Below are positions 1 to 7,779 of a stretch of 64,000 nucleotides of DNA, piece by piece. Below the pieces are notes generated by a model that ran no database searches, was not told the DNA's origin, and saw nothing but the letters and a program-made list of their open reading frames with translations. This DNA is from an uncultured Bacteroidales bacterium (lineage in GTDB: Bacteria; Bacteroidota; Bacteroidia; Bacteroidales; Muribaculaceae). The stretch is taken from positions 1-64,000 of the forward strand of contig CASEAQ010000009.1 in assembly GCA_949285735.1 (NCBI GenBank), in the 5' to 3' direction. Position 1 is the first letter of the stretch; every line of letters starts with the position of its first letter. The position numbers were made by a program, and so were the translations under genes.

Positions 1-530
1 TCGGCGGCGTGGCAGGTCAAACGGCTAATGCCACGCTGACCGCCTGCTATGCCACAGGCGATGTGACAGCTGAAAGAGACCCCCAAAACAACACCTATGC
101 CGGTGGCGTGGTGGGAAGCAATTATTTGAGCACCCTTATCGCCTGCTATGCTACGGGCAACGTGATCGGCACAGGCACCGGAACTGGCTCTATCTATGTA
201 GGCGGCGTAACGGGGTCCAACGATTCGGGCACCCTGACCGCTTGCTACCATGCTGCGGAAACTGTCAGCGGCCCGGATGGATACACAGGCGGCGTAACGG
301 GACGGAACTTCAAGGACTCCATGTTTGGTGGCGGTATCATCACCGCCTGCTACTGGGAGAACAACCAAAAACAAGGCATTGGTGACAATCATGCGGACAC
401 TGGCGAAACCACTAAGGTAGACGGCAACTGGACGGACGCGATGAAAGCCATGAACACGGCTCTTTCCGGCACGGGCTGGCTGTATGTACCTGGCAGCGGC
501 AGCATACCGCTGACACTGGAGAAACAATAA
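1..530 (+). CDS. C-terminal part of a GLUG-motif surface protein (partial)
   Basis: The reading frame is open from the window edge to a TAA at 528-530, so the true start lies outside. The visible 176 codons hold repeats of about 35-45 residues built on TLTACYATG, YAGGVVGSN and YVGGVTGSN. This pattern of ACYATG followed by GGV(V/T)G is typical of GLUG-motif proteins, which are exported adhesin-like or cell-surface proteins in Bacteroidales. The last repeat ends in ACYWENN, and a short tail (AMNTALSGTGWLYVPGSG) closes the protein without an obvious type IX sorting domain. The ligand and exact localisation cannot be read from this fragment. A structured repeat element begins about 30 bp downstream. 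Confidence 0.75.
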   Translation, partial: GGVAGQTANATLTACYATGDVTAERDPQNNTYAGGVVGSNYLSTLIACYATGNVIGTGTGTGSIYVGGVTGSNDSGTLTACYHAAETVSGPDGYTGGVTGRNFKDSMFGGGIITACYWENNQKQGIGDNHADTGETTKVDGNWTDAMKAMNTALSGTGWLYVPGSGSIPLTLEKQ

Positions 531-561
531 ACAGATGTATCACCCTAAAAAGAAGGAGGAC

Positions 562-700
562 GCGGCAGTTCGACGGTTCCTTGCCCACTGCGTTGGGCTG
601 CGTCACACGTCGGTTAAGGCATAGTTGGACGGCTTCGCCGCCCTCAGTGCTGCCATATTCCAAGGGGCGCGCCGTCATCACGCTTTTAAATGGAGAAGTG
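562..700 (+). repeat. Structured interspersed repeat, copy 1 (B-C hairpins plus tail)
   Basis: This copy contains hairpin B (outer stem CGACG/CGTCG, inner stem GCCCA/TGGGC), hairpin C (GGACGGC TTC GCCGCCC) and a tail rich in GGGGCGCGCC. Hairpin A is missing. Positions 562-695 match 1670-1803 at 130 of 134 positions by eye, in the same orientation, so the toxin-antitoxin pair at 793-1430 lies between direct repeats. Small ORFs across it are by-products of the repeat. Confidence 0.85.
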
Positions 701-755
701 AGTTGGGAAATAATCGAAATAATGGGAAAAGCATATAAGTTTCGGACAAATTTCG

Positions 756-763
756 TAATTTTG
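756..763 (+). promoter_or_regulatory. Candidate -7 box (TAATTTTG) for the toxin-antitoxin pair
   Basis: The octamer matches the Bacteroidetes -7 consensus TAnnTTTG and lies 29 bp before the antitoxin start. No good TTTG/TTG box is found 19-21 nt upstream, so the call is tentative. Confidence 0.4.
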
Positions 764-792
764 TTAAATGACAAATTGAAATAAAGCTGATT

Positions 793-1017
793 ATGGAACG
801 AACTGTATTCAACAAAGCACAATTGGAGATGCTCGACATCATGGCAAACATTCAAAGTGATGAAGAGCTGGATGCCTTGAAACATGCCGTATCAGAATTT
901 TATGCTCGCCGAGCCGATGAGGAAATGGAAAAGTTGTGGAAGTCGGGGCAATGGAATGAGCAGACCTTGAAAGAATTGGGCAATGTCCATTACCGTACCC
1001 CTTACAAGCCGCAATGA
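793..1017 (+). CDS. Putative antitoxin of a PIN-domain toxin-antitoxin pair
   Basis: A 74-residue acidic protein that ends in RTPYKPQ. It is mostly helical by composition (LEMLDIMANIQSDEELDALKHAVSEFYARRADEEMEKLW). Its stop overlaps the start of the PIN gene by 4 bp (ATGA), a usual sign of translational coupling in toxin-antitoxin operons. Small proteins of this type, with an EFYARRADEEMEKLW-like segment and an RTPYK tail, are familiar next to PIN toxins in Bacteroidales, although I cannot name the family. The inferred role is binding and neutralising the downstream nuclease, and probably repressing the operon. No clear DNA-binding motif can be seen. The pair sits between two direct repeat copies. 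Confidence 0.65.
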   Translation: MERTVFNKAQLEMLDIMANIQSDEELDALKHAVSEFYARRADEEMEKLWKSGQWNEQTLKELGNVHYRTPYKPQ

Positions 1018-1430
1018 AAAGACAGGTGGTATTAGACACCAATTGTTTGGTGCAGATGTTGTCGGTACATGGTCCGTATCGTGCGGCGTGGCAGGCGTTT
1101 CGCGAAGGAAAATATGAGTTGTGTGTAACCGATGAAATTGTGGATGAGTATGAGGAAATCATAGAGCGCGTAGCCAATGCGGCTGTTGCCCATAACATCG
1201 TTAATGCCATAATTCGCAGTCCGTTTACGAGGTTTTTTACTACGCATTTCCGATTTCGCCTAATTGAGCAGGACCCCGACGACAATAAGTTTGTGGATTG
1301 TGCTATAGTGGCAGGAGCCGATTACATTGTAAGCGAGGATGCTCATTTTCGAGTATTGGAAACGATACCATTTCCTAAAGTGATTGTCATTCGATTAAAC
1401 CAGTTTATGGAAGAACTTGCCGGACTTTGA
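1014..1430 (+). CDS. PIN-domain ribonuclease toxin
   Basis: This 138-residue protein fits the stand-alone PIN family of toxins (TIGR00305-like). The acidic metal-binding residues are visible: D8 in VVLDTNCL, the glutamates in TDEIVDEYEEI, and the aspartates in DPDDNKFVDCAI followed by GADYIVSEDAHF. Such proteins cut RNA with Mg2+ or Mn2+ and are held in check by a co-transcribed antitoxin. The start overlaps the preceding gene by 4 bp. The length is normal and no frame damage is seen. The target RNA is unknown. Confidence 0.8.
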   Translation: MKRQVVLDTNCLVQMLSVHGPYRAAWQAFREGKYELCVTDEIVDEYEEIIERVANAAVAHNIVNAIIRSPFTRFFTTHFRFRLIEQDPDDNKFVDCAIVAGADYIVSEDAHFRVLETIPFPKVIVIRLNQFMEELAGL

Positions 1431-1633
1431 CAAGTTGGAAAAACATATTCCATTATTCCGTTCTGCTTTTCTCTATGTAGTGAAGGCTGAACGCTTGTTT
1501 GCCAGTTTGTTGATTTAAGGTTTTGCGGAAAATTCAAGTTATTGGGCATGGCATGAAATCTACGGCACTTGTTTATCAAAATAGAGTGATTTGCTGCATT
1601 GGGTATTTCATACAAGAATGGCGGTGGAGCTTT

Positions 1634-1753
1634 GTTGGACCTCTTCGAGGCCCTTTTGGGGTGGTGGGTGCGGCAGTCCGACGGTTCCTTGCCCACTGCG
1701 TTGGGCTGCGTCACACGTCGGTTAAGGCATAGTTGGACGGCTTCGCCGCCCTC
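1634..1753 (+). repeat. Structured interspersed repeat, copy 2 (complete A-B-C)
   Basis: This is a full copy. Hairpin A is GGACCTC TTC GAGGCCC. Hairpin B has outer stem CGACG/CGTCG and inner stem GCCCA/TGGGC. Hairpin C is GGACGGC TTC GCCGCCC. It is preceded by GGAGCTTTGTTGGAC, and this GGAGCT-nn-GTTGGAC entry sequence recurs in other complete copies. The tail runs straight into the 91-bp tandem array. Confidence 0.85.
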
Positions 1754-2103
1754 AGTGCTGCCGTATTCCAAGGGGCGCGCCGTCATCATGCTTTTGAATG
1801 GAGGAGCTGTGTGTAAAGTGCGAAGTTATGGCTTCGCCGCCCTCAGTGCTGCCGTATTCCAAGGGGCGCGCCGTCATCATGCTTTTGAATGGAAGGGCTG
1901 TGTGTAAAGTGCGAAGTTATGGCTTCGCCGCCCTCAGTGCTACCGTATTCCGATGGGCGCGCCGTCATCATGCTTTTGAATGGAGAAGTGGTGCGTAAAG
2001 TGCGAAGTTATGGCTTCGCCGCCCTCGGTGCTGCCGTATTCCAAGGGGCGCGCCGTCATCATGCTTTTGAATGGAGAAGTGGTGTGTAAAGTGCGAAGTT
2101 AGA
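1740..2103 (+). repeat. Four tandem 91-bp repeats derived from the element tail
   Basis: The unit starts at GCTTCGCCGCCC and recurs at 1740, 1831, 1922 and 2013, a constant 91-bp period, with only a few substitutions per unit (for example CCAAGGGG versus CGATGGGC). Because 91 is not a multiple of three, the short reading frames across it change from unit to unit, which argues against coding. The array begins inside hairpin C of copy 2, so it is an amplification of the element's 3' part. Confidence 0.9.
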
Positions 2104-2175
2104 TGGTTTCGAGCCCCGCTGTATTCTTAAAGTGCTGTCGTTGCATTTTGATACTGCCCCCTCCCTGGGTATTGG

Positions 2176-2766
2176 CTATCTGATGCCGAGGAGGCGGTGG
2201 GTTTGGATCGAGAGCCGCCATCGTGGGTCGTCGAGGACAGCCTTGATGGTGGCTTCGATGTTTTGCTGCCTTGCTGCGGCATCGTCGCAGTAGCAGGGTT
2301 GGAGGAAGCGGTGGGTGGCACGAATGTCGAAGTATGGGGCGAGGGGTTGCCCTGTGTAAACCACCTTAAGCTCGTCGCAATGGTCGATTACGAGCGGGAA
2401 CGTGTCGCCGCCTCGGTATGCCCCCTTGGGAGACAGGGTGACCCAGTCGAGGTTGTCGGGCAACGGATTGGTGCCGTTGGTCTCGATGGCGACGAGCTTG
2501 CCAGTGTATCGCTTTAGCAATGCGACAAAATCGTGGTCGATGAATAGCGACGGCTCTCCGCCCGTGAGGACGATGAGTGGTGCGAGGGGATATTGCAATA
2601 TCTCCTCGATGATTTGCTTCTCGCTCATCACCGTGCCGCTGTGGTGGGGCGTGTCGCAGAAGTGGCATTGCAGGTTGCAGCCCGAGAACCGCACGAAGAC
2701 GGCAGCCGTGCCGGTGTTGTATCCCTCGCCTTGCAGGGAGTGGAAAATTTCGTTGATGCGTTTCAC
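2176..2766 (-). CDS. queE: 7-carboxy-7-deazaguanine synthase (radical SAM)
   Basis: QueE converts 6-carboxytetrahydropterin to 7-carboxy-7-deazaguanine, the ring-contraction step of queuosine precursor synthesis. The 196-residue protein starts VKRINEIFHSLQGEG from a GTG codon that overlaps the queD stop by 4 bp (GTGA). A longer frame upstream exists but runs through queD and is not real. The radical SAM cluster motif CNLQCHFC (C-x3-C-x2-C) sits at about residues 29-36, followed by VLTGGEPSLF, the usual GGEP motif. The size fits the short QueE form. It is the last gene of queF-queC-queD-queE. Confidence 0.93.
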   Translation of the reverse strand: MKRINEIFHSLQGEGYNTGTAAVFVRFSGCNLQCHFCDTPHHSGTVMSEKQIIEEILQYPLAPLIVLTGGEPSLFIDHDFVALLKRYTGKLVAIETNGTNPLPDNLDWVTLSPKGAYRGGDTFPLVIDHCDELKVVYTGQPLAPYFDIRATHRFLQPCYCDDAAARQQNIEATIKAVLDDPRWRLSIQTHRLLGIR

Positions 2767-3104
2767 TCTTCTTCGTCTTCGATATATGTGGCGATGTTGT
2801 TGGTCGATTCCTGCACGTCGGCACGGTAGCATTGCGGAATGGAATCGACAATCCACTTGGCGATGTTCTCGGCAGTTGGGTTGAACGGCAGCACCTCGTT
2901 GAGGTTGCGGTGGTCGAGGCTGCCTATTATTTCCTGCTTGATGTGGGTGAAGTCGCACACCATGCCGTCGGCGTTGAGCTGTCGAGCCTTGCAATACACC
3001 GTTATCAGCCAGTTGTGCCCGTGCAAGGTGGTGCACTTGCTGGGATAGCTGAGCGTGAGGCTGTGGCAGGCAGCCACTTCCATTGTTTTCTTTATGTAGT
3101 ACAT
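2763..3104 (-). CDS. queD: 6-carboxy-5,6,7,8-tetrahydropterin synthase
   Basis: This protein of 113 residues belongs to the PTPS/QueD family. It makes 6-carboxytetrahydropterin from dihydroneopterin triphosphate. The zinc and catalytic residues are visible: His in AACHSLTL, and the CTTLHGHNW segment that carries the catalytic Cys and the HGH zinc pair. Glutamates near FNPTAENIAKW match the conserved C-terminal part. It lies 33 bp after queC and overlaps queE, so the genes are almost certainly co-transcribed. Confidence 0.93.
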   Translation of the reverse strand: MYYIKKTMEVAACHSLTLSYPSKCTTLHGHNWLITVYCKARQLNADGMVCDFTHIKQEIIGSLDHRNLNEVLPFNPTAENIAKWIVDSIPQCYRADVQESTNNIATYIEDEEE

Positions 3105-3137
3105 TTGTAGAGTGTCAGTTTATGTGTGTGTGAGGAA

Positions 3138-3791
3138 TTATTCTTCATATTGCGTTGGGTCGTCGATGCCGGCTTCGGCGAGAGCTTCCTTTCGCTCGAC
3201 GCATGTGCCGCACTTGCCGCAGTGCTTTGCTCCGCCCTTGTAGCACGAGTAGGTGAGTGCGTAGTCCATGCCGATGAGTTTGCCGTGTCGGGCGATTTCG
3301 CCCTTGGTGATGCCCGTGTATGGTGCAACGATGTCGATGCCGTCGTAGGTTCCGTTTTGCATGGCTTGCGACATGGCATCGATGAATGGGGCACGGCAGT
3401 CGGGGTAGATTGCGTGGTCGCCGCTGTGGTTGGCAATCATCACGTGTCGCAGCCCGAAGCTTTCGGCAAGCCCGCAGGCGACGGCGAGCATTATGCCGTT
3501 GCGGAACGGCACGACTGTCGATTTCATGTTGTCGTCGCTGTAATGCCCTTCGGGAATGGCATCGGCACCAGCCAGCAGCGAGCTGCGGAAGTATTGCCCG
3601 ATGAAAGCGAGAGGAATGACGATGTGGCGTATTCCGAGCTGTTCGCAATTGATGCGAGCGCATTCAATCTCGCGGCTGTTGTGGTTGGAGCCGTAGTCGA
3701 ATGTCACAGCCAGGGCTATGCAGTCCTTGTATTCGTGCAGGAGCGTGGTTGAGTCCATGCCGCCCGACAAGACTATGATGGAATCTTTCAT
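3138..3791 (-). CDS. queC: 7-cyano-7-deazaguanine (preQ0) synthase
   Basis: QueC uses ATP and ammonia to convert 7-carboxy-7-deazaguanine to preQ0. The start chosen is the ATG giving MKDSIIVLSGGMDSTTL, because the ATP-pyrophosphatase loop SGGMDS must lie near the N-terminus; the longer open frame upstream overlaps queF and is rejected. The protein has 217 residues. The C-terminal zinc-binding segment SCYKGGAKHCGKCGTCVERKEA has four cysteines, as in known QueC. It follows queF by 17 bp. Confidence 0.94.
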   Translation of the reverse strand: MKDSIIVLSGGMDSTTLLHEYKDCIALAVTFDYGSNHNSREIECARINCEQLGIRHIVIPLAFIGQYFRSSLLAGADAIPEGHYSDDNMKSTVVPFRNGIMLAVACGLAESFGLRHVMIANHSGDHAIYPDCRAPFIDAMSQAMQNGTYDGIDIVAPYTGITKGEIARHGKLIGMDYALTYSCYKGGAKHCGKCGTCVERKEALAEAGIDDPTQYEE

Positions 3792-3808
3792 AATGCGAGG
3801 AATGGAGG

Positions 3809-4279
3809 TTATAAATTCTTGAACGAGGCGAGCAGCCGTTGCTTCACCATGTCTTGGTGCTCGGCATCGCCATAGTTGGCAAAGGGGTATATCGATATGC
3901 CTCCGCGCGGAGTGAATATGCCGCAAACCTCGATGTAGCGAGGCTCCATGAGGCGCACAAGGTCTTTCATGATGATGTTGACGCAATCTTCGTGGAAGTC
4001 GCCGTGGTTGCGGAAACTGAAGAGGTAGAGCTTGAGGCTCTTGCTCTCGACCATGCGCTCGCGCGGGATGTAGTTGATTATGATTTTGCCGAAGTCGGGT
4101 TGCCCGGTTTTGGGGCAAAGTGTCGTGAACTCGGGGCAATTGAAAGTCACCAGATATTCATTTTCGGGGTGCTTGTTGATGAAAGTTTCAAGCAGGTCGG
4201 GATTGTAGTCGTAGGTGTAAGCCGTGTGCTTGTCGCCCAGCAACGTCACCCCTTGTAGCTCGTTCTCGTTACGTGACAT
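3809..4279 (-). CDS. queF: NADPH-dependent preQ0 reductase
   Basis: QueF reduces the nitrile of preQ0 to the amine of preQ1, which is then inserted into tRNA by Tgt. The 156-residue protein is the short unimodular type. The thioimide-forming cysteine is in [14 protein letters not shown], and the QueF motif appears as [20 protein letters not shown]. The C-terminal [13 protein letters not shown] is also conserved. It is the first gene of the que operon, behind a clear promoter with a leader of about 30 nt, too short to hold a preQ1 riboswitch. Confidence 0.94.
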   Translation of the reverse strand: MSRNENELQGVTLLGDKHTAYTYDYNPDLLETFINKHPENEYLVTFNCPEFTTLCPKTGQPDFGKIIINYIPRERMVESKSLKLYLFSFRNHGDFHEDCVNIIMKDLVRLMEPRYIEVCGIFTPRGGISIYPFANYGDAEHQDMVKQRLLASFKNL

Positions 4280-4314
4280 GTATATATGTATGTTTTGTTT
4301 TCGTTTTTATATTG

Positions 4315-4347
4315 CAAATTTACAACCTTTGCATGATAAGTGCAAAA
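4315..4347 (-). promoter_or_regulatory. Promoter of the queFCDE operon
   Basis: Read on the minus strand, TTTTG is followed after 20 nt by TAAATTTG. This is the Bacteroidetes -33/-7 arrangement. The expected start of transcription lies about 30 nt upstream of the queF ATG. Confidence 0.7.
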
Positions 4348-4352
4348 TCAGT

Positions 4353-4615
4353 AATTGGGGAATTAGGAATTAGGAATTGGGAATGAGGAATTAGGGAATT
4401 AGGAATTGGGAATGAGGAATTAGGGAATTAGGAATTAGGAATGAGGAATTGGGAAAGAGGAATTAGGAAAGAGGAATTAGGAATGAGGAATTAGGAATGA
4501 GGAATTAGGGAATTAGGAATTAGGGAATTAGGAATGAGGAATTAGGAATGAGGAATTAGGAATGAGGAATTAGGAATTAGGGAATTAGGAATTAGGAATT
4601 AGGAATGAGGAATTG
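4353..4615. repeat. Heptanucleotide tandem repeat array (AGGAATT/AGGAATG)
   Basis: About 260 bp consist of 7-bp units, mainly AGGAATT and AGGAATG, with variants such as GGGAATT, GGGAAAG and occasional 8-bp AGGGAATT units. No coding is seen. Shorter stretches of the same units occur near 7870, 10130, 47920 and 51685, so this is a dispersed short-tandem-repeat family. Confidence 0.9.
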
Positions 4616-4656
4616 TTTTTTTATTTAAAGGCAATCGTGGAATATAGAAACGCGCG

Positions 4657-4685
4657 GGGCGGCGAAGAGGTCCAACGGAGCTTCT
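4657..4685 (-). repeat. Deleted remnant of the structured repeat (C fused to A)
   Basis: The sequence GGGCGGCGAAG followed directly by AGGTCCAACGGAGC reads on the minus strand as the entry plus half of hairpin A joined to the end of hairpin C. The middle of the element is gone. The fused halves share the TTCG loop, which suggests recombination between hairpins A and C. It is inverted relative to copy 3. Confidence 0.65.
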
Positions 4686-4714
4686 TTGCTTAATGTTTAA
4701 GTACACCAAAGTGG

Positions 4715-4831
4715 TACGTTTGACCTCTTCGAGGCCCATGCAGAGTGTGGTGACTATGTTCCGAGGGTTCCTTGCCCTAAAGGGCTGTGTCACCCTCGGT
4801 TAAGGCATAGTTGGACGGCTTCGCCGCCCGT
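4715..4831 (+). repeat. Structured interspersed repeat, copy 3
   Basis: Complete A-B-C copy. Hairpin B has outer stem CCGAGGGT/ACCCTCGG and inner stem GCCCT/AGGGC. Both differ from copies 1 and 2 by paired changes that keep the stems. Hairpin C is identical to that of copy 2. Confidence 0.85.
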
Positions 4832-5044
4832 CGCATTGTTTTATATGAGGGTTTCGGGAGAGATGGTTGCCATCTTATGCCGTGGTGCTCAACGGCTGGA
4901 ATTTTTTTACCGACTTCTAATCTCAGAGGGGTTGCTGACAAAAAGTTTTTCTTATTCCGAATCGCAAACCTTTATGTGTGTATCTCCACTAAAAATATAC
5001 TGTCTTCTTTAGTACACTTTTTCGTGTTTCTGCAGTTGGGGGAT

Positions 5045-5078
5045 AAAAAAAGCGAGGCTGCTGTGTGGCAACCTCGCT
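5045..5078 (-). terminator. Rho-independent terminator of tRNA-Thr
   Basis: On the minus strand, AGCGAGGTTG pairs with CAGCCTCGCT (one mismatch) and is followed by a run of seven T residues. It starts a few bases after the tRNA 3' end. Confidence 0.8.
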
Positions 5079-5081
5079 CTG

Positions 5082-5154
5082 AGCCGCGAATGGGACTCGA
5101 ACCCATGACCTTTTCGTTACGAATGAAATGCTCTACCAACTGAGCTATTGCGGC
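5082..5154 (-). tRNA. tRNA-Thr (anticodon CGU)
   Basis: On the minus strand a 73-nt cloverleaf can be drawn. The acceptor strand is GCCGCAA, the D arm GCTCAGTTGGTAGAGC, the anticodon loop TTCGTAA (anticodon CGT, reading ACG), and the T arm ATGGG TTCGAGT CCCAT. The discriminator base is T and CCA is not encoded. One acceptor pair (A6 with C) is mismatched. Confidence 0.95.
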
Positions 5155-5193
5155 TTGATGTAAAGCATCGTCTGAAATGCGAGTGCAAATATA

Positions 5194-6636
5194 CTAATTA
5201 TTTTCTAATAATCGGCTATAATAGAGTGTTAATTTTGCTTTTTCGAGATCGAGTTTAACAATTGAGGGGCGTTCGATGGCTGGTTTCACCTCCAATATGG
5301 TTGAAGACGAAGAAGATGAGCTATATGACGGATAGTAGCCGTATAATAGATAATAGACATAAGTGGAGTAGTTGTATCCAGAACTGCTACTGCTGTTGTC
5401 GAAGAACACGTCGATGGGCGTGAGCGAGAACACGCAATCCTCTTCGTCGGCAACGCCGTTTTTCTCATCGAGGAGTTGCAAGAAGTATTGTCGCATCTCG
5501 GAGAATGTGTAGCAGTCGTTGGTGGCGTCGTATTGTGCATAAAACGAGGTTACGTTGTCGGGCGCGTTGGTCGATGACAAGAACTCCTCTTTCTTGTTGG
5601 CAGGAATCAGCAGCAAGTATTCGGGCGGAGTGATTCCGCGGTCGTTGACAAGCTCCTCGGCAGGAATGGTGAGGCTCACGCTGTTGAACACCGTTTGCGC
5701 TTCGTGGTCGTTGCGGAAGCGGTCGAGTATTTCCTGTATTGGCAGGTTGAGCTGCACGTCGTATGCCGCAGGGGTTTGTATTATAGCCTCGCCGTCGGCA
5801 ACCATTGCTTTTACCTTGTCGCTTATCTGGAGGTTCATATTGTTGTTCGACAGCACTTCTTCGGTCGAAGCCATATAGCTCTGGCTGTCGTAGTAGGTGG
5901 TGTCGATTTCTTCATCTTGATATTCGTGGCGGTAGTGCACGATAAACTCGGTGTTGGCGATGTTCATGATGCGCCCCGAGCCAAACGACGTGGTGACGTA
6001 TATTCCCGGGAAGAACGTCTCGAAAGTTGACGGGTCGCGGAATATGTCGGGGTTGGTCTTGAACTCTTGGAAGATGTCAACTGCGATGCTGCGGTCAACA
6101 TGGACTTTTATTTCGCGGTAGCTGTCGATGGAGTCGGCAAGGTCGTCGGATTGCAGGAATGTAGCCGTGTAGGATGCCGAGCCGAGCGGGCTCTGGCTGT
6201 CGTAATAGCCCGTTGGGTCGAACGAGGAGTTGATCGAGCTTGGTAATTGCTTGTTGAGCTTGTAAACGGTGGCTCGCATCGGTGCAACGCTGTCGCCCGT
6301 GTAACCGCCCGTGGGAATGCGGAAGACGAAATAACAGCTGTCGATTTCATCGGCAGAGGTGTAGTTGGTGTCAAGAGGCACAGCCGGCATCATCTTGGTG
6401 ACGAAATCGGTGGTTAGTGTGCCGTAATTGTCGGCACTGATAACGCCCAGCAATTGTGTGATGGTGCGAGCAGGCAGGTTGGTGTTTTCCACCGTTTTCC
6501 CTGTGATGGTGAAAGTAGAGTCTCTAACTACCTCGGTGCGTGTAGCCATTAATGAAGAGCCTATCCCCGATTCGGTGCAGGAATGGGCTACGAGCAGCGT
6601 GACAGCTGCCGCTAATGCCAGAATGATTTTTCTCAT
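5194..6636 (-). CDS. DUF4270-family lipoprotein
   Basis: A 480-residue exported protein. The start chosen gives MRKIILALAAAVTLLVAHSC, a lipoprotein signal with Cys at residue 20; the longer frame upstream adds no plausible signal. The body fits the DUF4270 family of Bacteroidetes: an early GxxL segment (TESGIGSSL), TGKTVENTNLPARTITQLLGVISADNYGTLTTDFVTKM, and a long beta-rich region ending LEVKPAIERPSIVKLDLEKAKLTLYYSRL. The function of DUF4270 is not established. Its location next to the glycogen-synthase-like gene is a familiar Bacteroidales arrangement. A serine/tyrosine-rich stretch near residues 420-460 is low complexity. Confidence 0.8.
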   Translation of the reverse strand: MRKIILALAAAVTLLVAHSCTESGIGSSLMATRTEVVRDSTFTITGKTVENTNLPARTITQLLGVISADNYGTLTTDFVTKMMPAVPLDTNYTSADEIDSCYFVFRIPTGGYTGDSVAPMRATVYKLNKQLPSSINSSFDPTGYYDSQSPLGSASYTATFLQSDDLADSIDSYREIKVHVDRSIAVDIFQEFKTNPDIFRDPSTFETFFPGIYVTTSFGSGRIMNIANTEFIVHYRHEYQDEEIDTTYYDSQSYMASTEEVLSNNNMNLQISDKVKAMVADGEAIIQTPAAYDVQLNLPIQEILDRFRNDHEAQTVFNSVSLTIPAEELVNDRGITPPEYLLLIPANKKEEFLSSTNAPDNVTSFYAQYDATNDCYTFSEMRQYFLQLLDEKNGVADEEDCVFSLTPIDVFFDNSSSSSGYNYSTYVYYLLYGYYPSYSSSSSSSTILEVKPAIERPSIVKLDLEKAKLTLYYSRLLENN

Positions 6637-6716
6637 TGTTGTTTTGTAGTGGGCAAAAAAATAATTTTTTTGCTTGTTTTCAAAAAAGAAGCCGCAAAAT
6701 GCATGTGGCAGAGCAA

Positions 6717-7523
6717 TTACAGCGATTTGTAGAACTCGGCGTAGGCATCGATATAGTTTTCCCGCTCTTCGTAGGGGAGGAACGGTATGCCGCTTGCCTT
6801 GGCGCAATCGACGAGTTCGGGAGCAACCGTCGCGCTGTGTTGTATCACGCCGTCGGCATTGGCGATGGCGAGGCGCATGAGCGAGATGTAGTCAACCTCT
6901 TTCCCGGCAATGGTTTTGAGGCATTCGGCAGGAATGCCGTCCATTTCCATTTTTTCGGCAAGGCGGCTGTTGAGCGGGGGTGCGATGGAATCGTCGTATA
7001 GCGACAGCACCACTTTGGCGTTTTTGAAAACAGGGTCGTCGTTATATATGTGTTTGATGTAGATTGTAGTCAGTGCCGAAATCCAGCCGTGGCAGTGGAT
7101 GACGCTTGGAATCCAGCGCAGCTTCTTTACAGTTTCGAGCGTGCCGCGCACGAAGAACACCGAACGCTCGTCGTTGTCTTCGGGCGACGTTTCGGTTTCG
7201 AGGTCTTTCACAAGGTTGTGCTGGAAGTAGTCTTCGTTGTAGATGAAGTAAACTTGCATTCTCGACGGCAACATTGTTGCGACCTTGATGATGAGCGGGT
7301 GGTCGGTGTCGTCGATAATCAGGTTCATGCCCGAGAGGCGTATCACTTCGTGCAACTGGTTACGACGCTCATTGATGCAACCATACTTTGGCATGAACGA
7401 CCTCACTTCAAATCCTTTTTCTTGAATACCTTGGGGCAGGTCGTGTCCAACGGTTGAAATTTCAGTCTTCGGCAGGTATGGTTCGATTCCCTGAGAGATG
7501 AATAACACTTTGCTTACGTCCAT
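6717..7523 (-). CDS. Glycogen/starch synthase-like protein, N-terminal (GT5) domain only
   Basis: The protein has 268 residues, starting MDVSKVLFISQGIEPYLPKTE. It resembles the N-terminal half of bacterial glycogen synthases: LFISQGIEPYLPKTEISTVGHDLPQGIQEKGFEVRSFMPKYG aligns with the usual start, and VIHCHGWISALTTIYIKH with the conserved HxHxW segment. The second Rossmann domain, which carries much of the ADP-glucose site and the catalytic E-x7-E, is absent. The loop normally reading KTGGLADV reads KTEISTVGHDL here. Enzymes of this family transfer glucose from ADP-glucose to glycogen, but this protein may not do so alone. The neighbours DUF4270, panC and panD match its usual surroundings in Bacteroidales. 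Confidence 0.75.
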   Translation of the reverse strand: MDVSKVLFISQGIEPYLPKTEISTVGHDLPQGIQEKGFEVRSFMPKYGCINERRNQLHEVIRLSGMNLIIDDTDHPLIIKVATMLPSRMQVYFIYNEDYFQHNLVKDLETETSPEDNDERSVFFVRGTLETVKKLRWIPSVIHCHGWISALTTIYIKHIYNDDPVFKNAKVVLSLYDDSIAPPLNSRLAEKMEMDGIPAECLKTIAGKEVDYISLMRLAIANADGVIQHSATVAPELVDCAKASGIPFLPYEERENYIDAYAEFYKSL

Positions 7524-7779
7524 AACGAGATTCTCCTGTAGTTTAAATGCTTGTTTAGCTGGCAGGGGCATTTGCCCCTTTCCCAGTGTGGTTTTGAATA
7601 AAGACAGGTGGAGCGCAATAGCGGCAATGGCGTAAATTCGGCGCAGATACGTGATTAGCCATCATGGCATTTGCGCTACCTTTTTGCAAAGATAGTGATT
7701 TTCTTTTAATTTGTTGCGGTTGGCTTTGCGGTTTGCTGCATTTTTAATGAAAAAACAGTTGCGGCGGCAGTGAGATTAA

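Noticed and set aside
1523..2089. Several overlapping small reading frames in the 91-bp tandem array
   Set aside because: They arise from the repeated sequence, which is not a multiple of three, and their peptides repeat the same frames in every copy of the element. No start signals or homologous proteins are apparent.
2767..3036. N-terminal extension of QueE by 90 residues
   Set aside because: The extra part is the queD coding region read in another frame; the GTG overlapping the queD stop gives the expected QueE N-terminus.
4280..4314. preQ1 riboswitch upstream of queF
   Set aside because: The leader between promoter and ATG is only about 30 nt and has no H-type pseudoknot sequence or A-rich tail of the preQ1 class.
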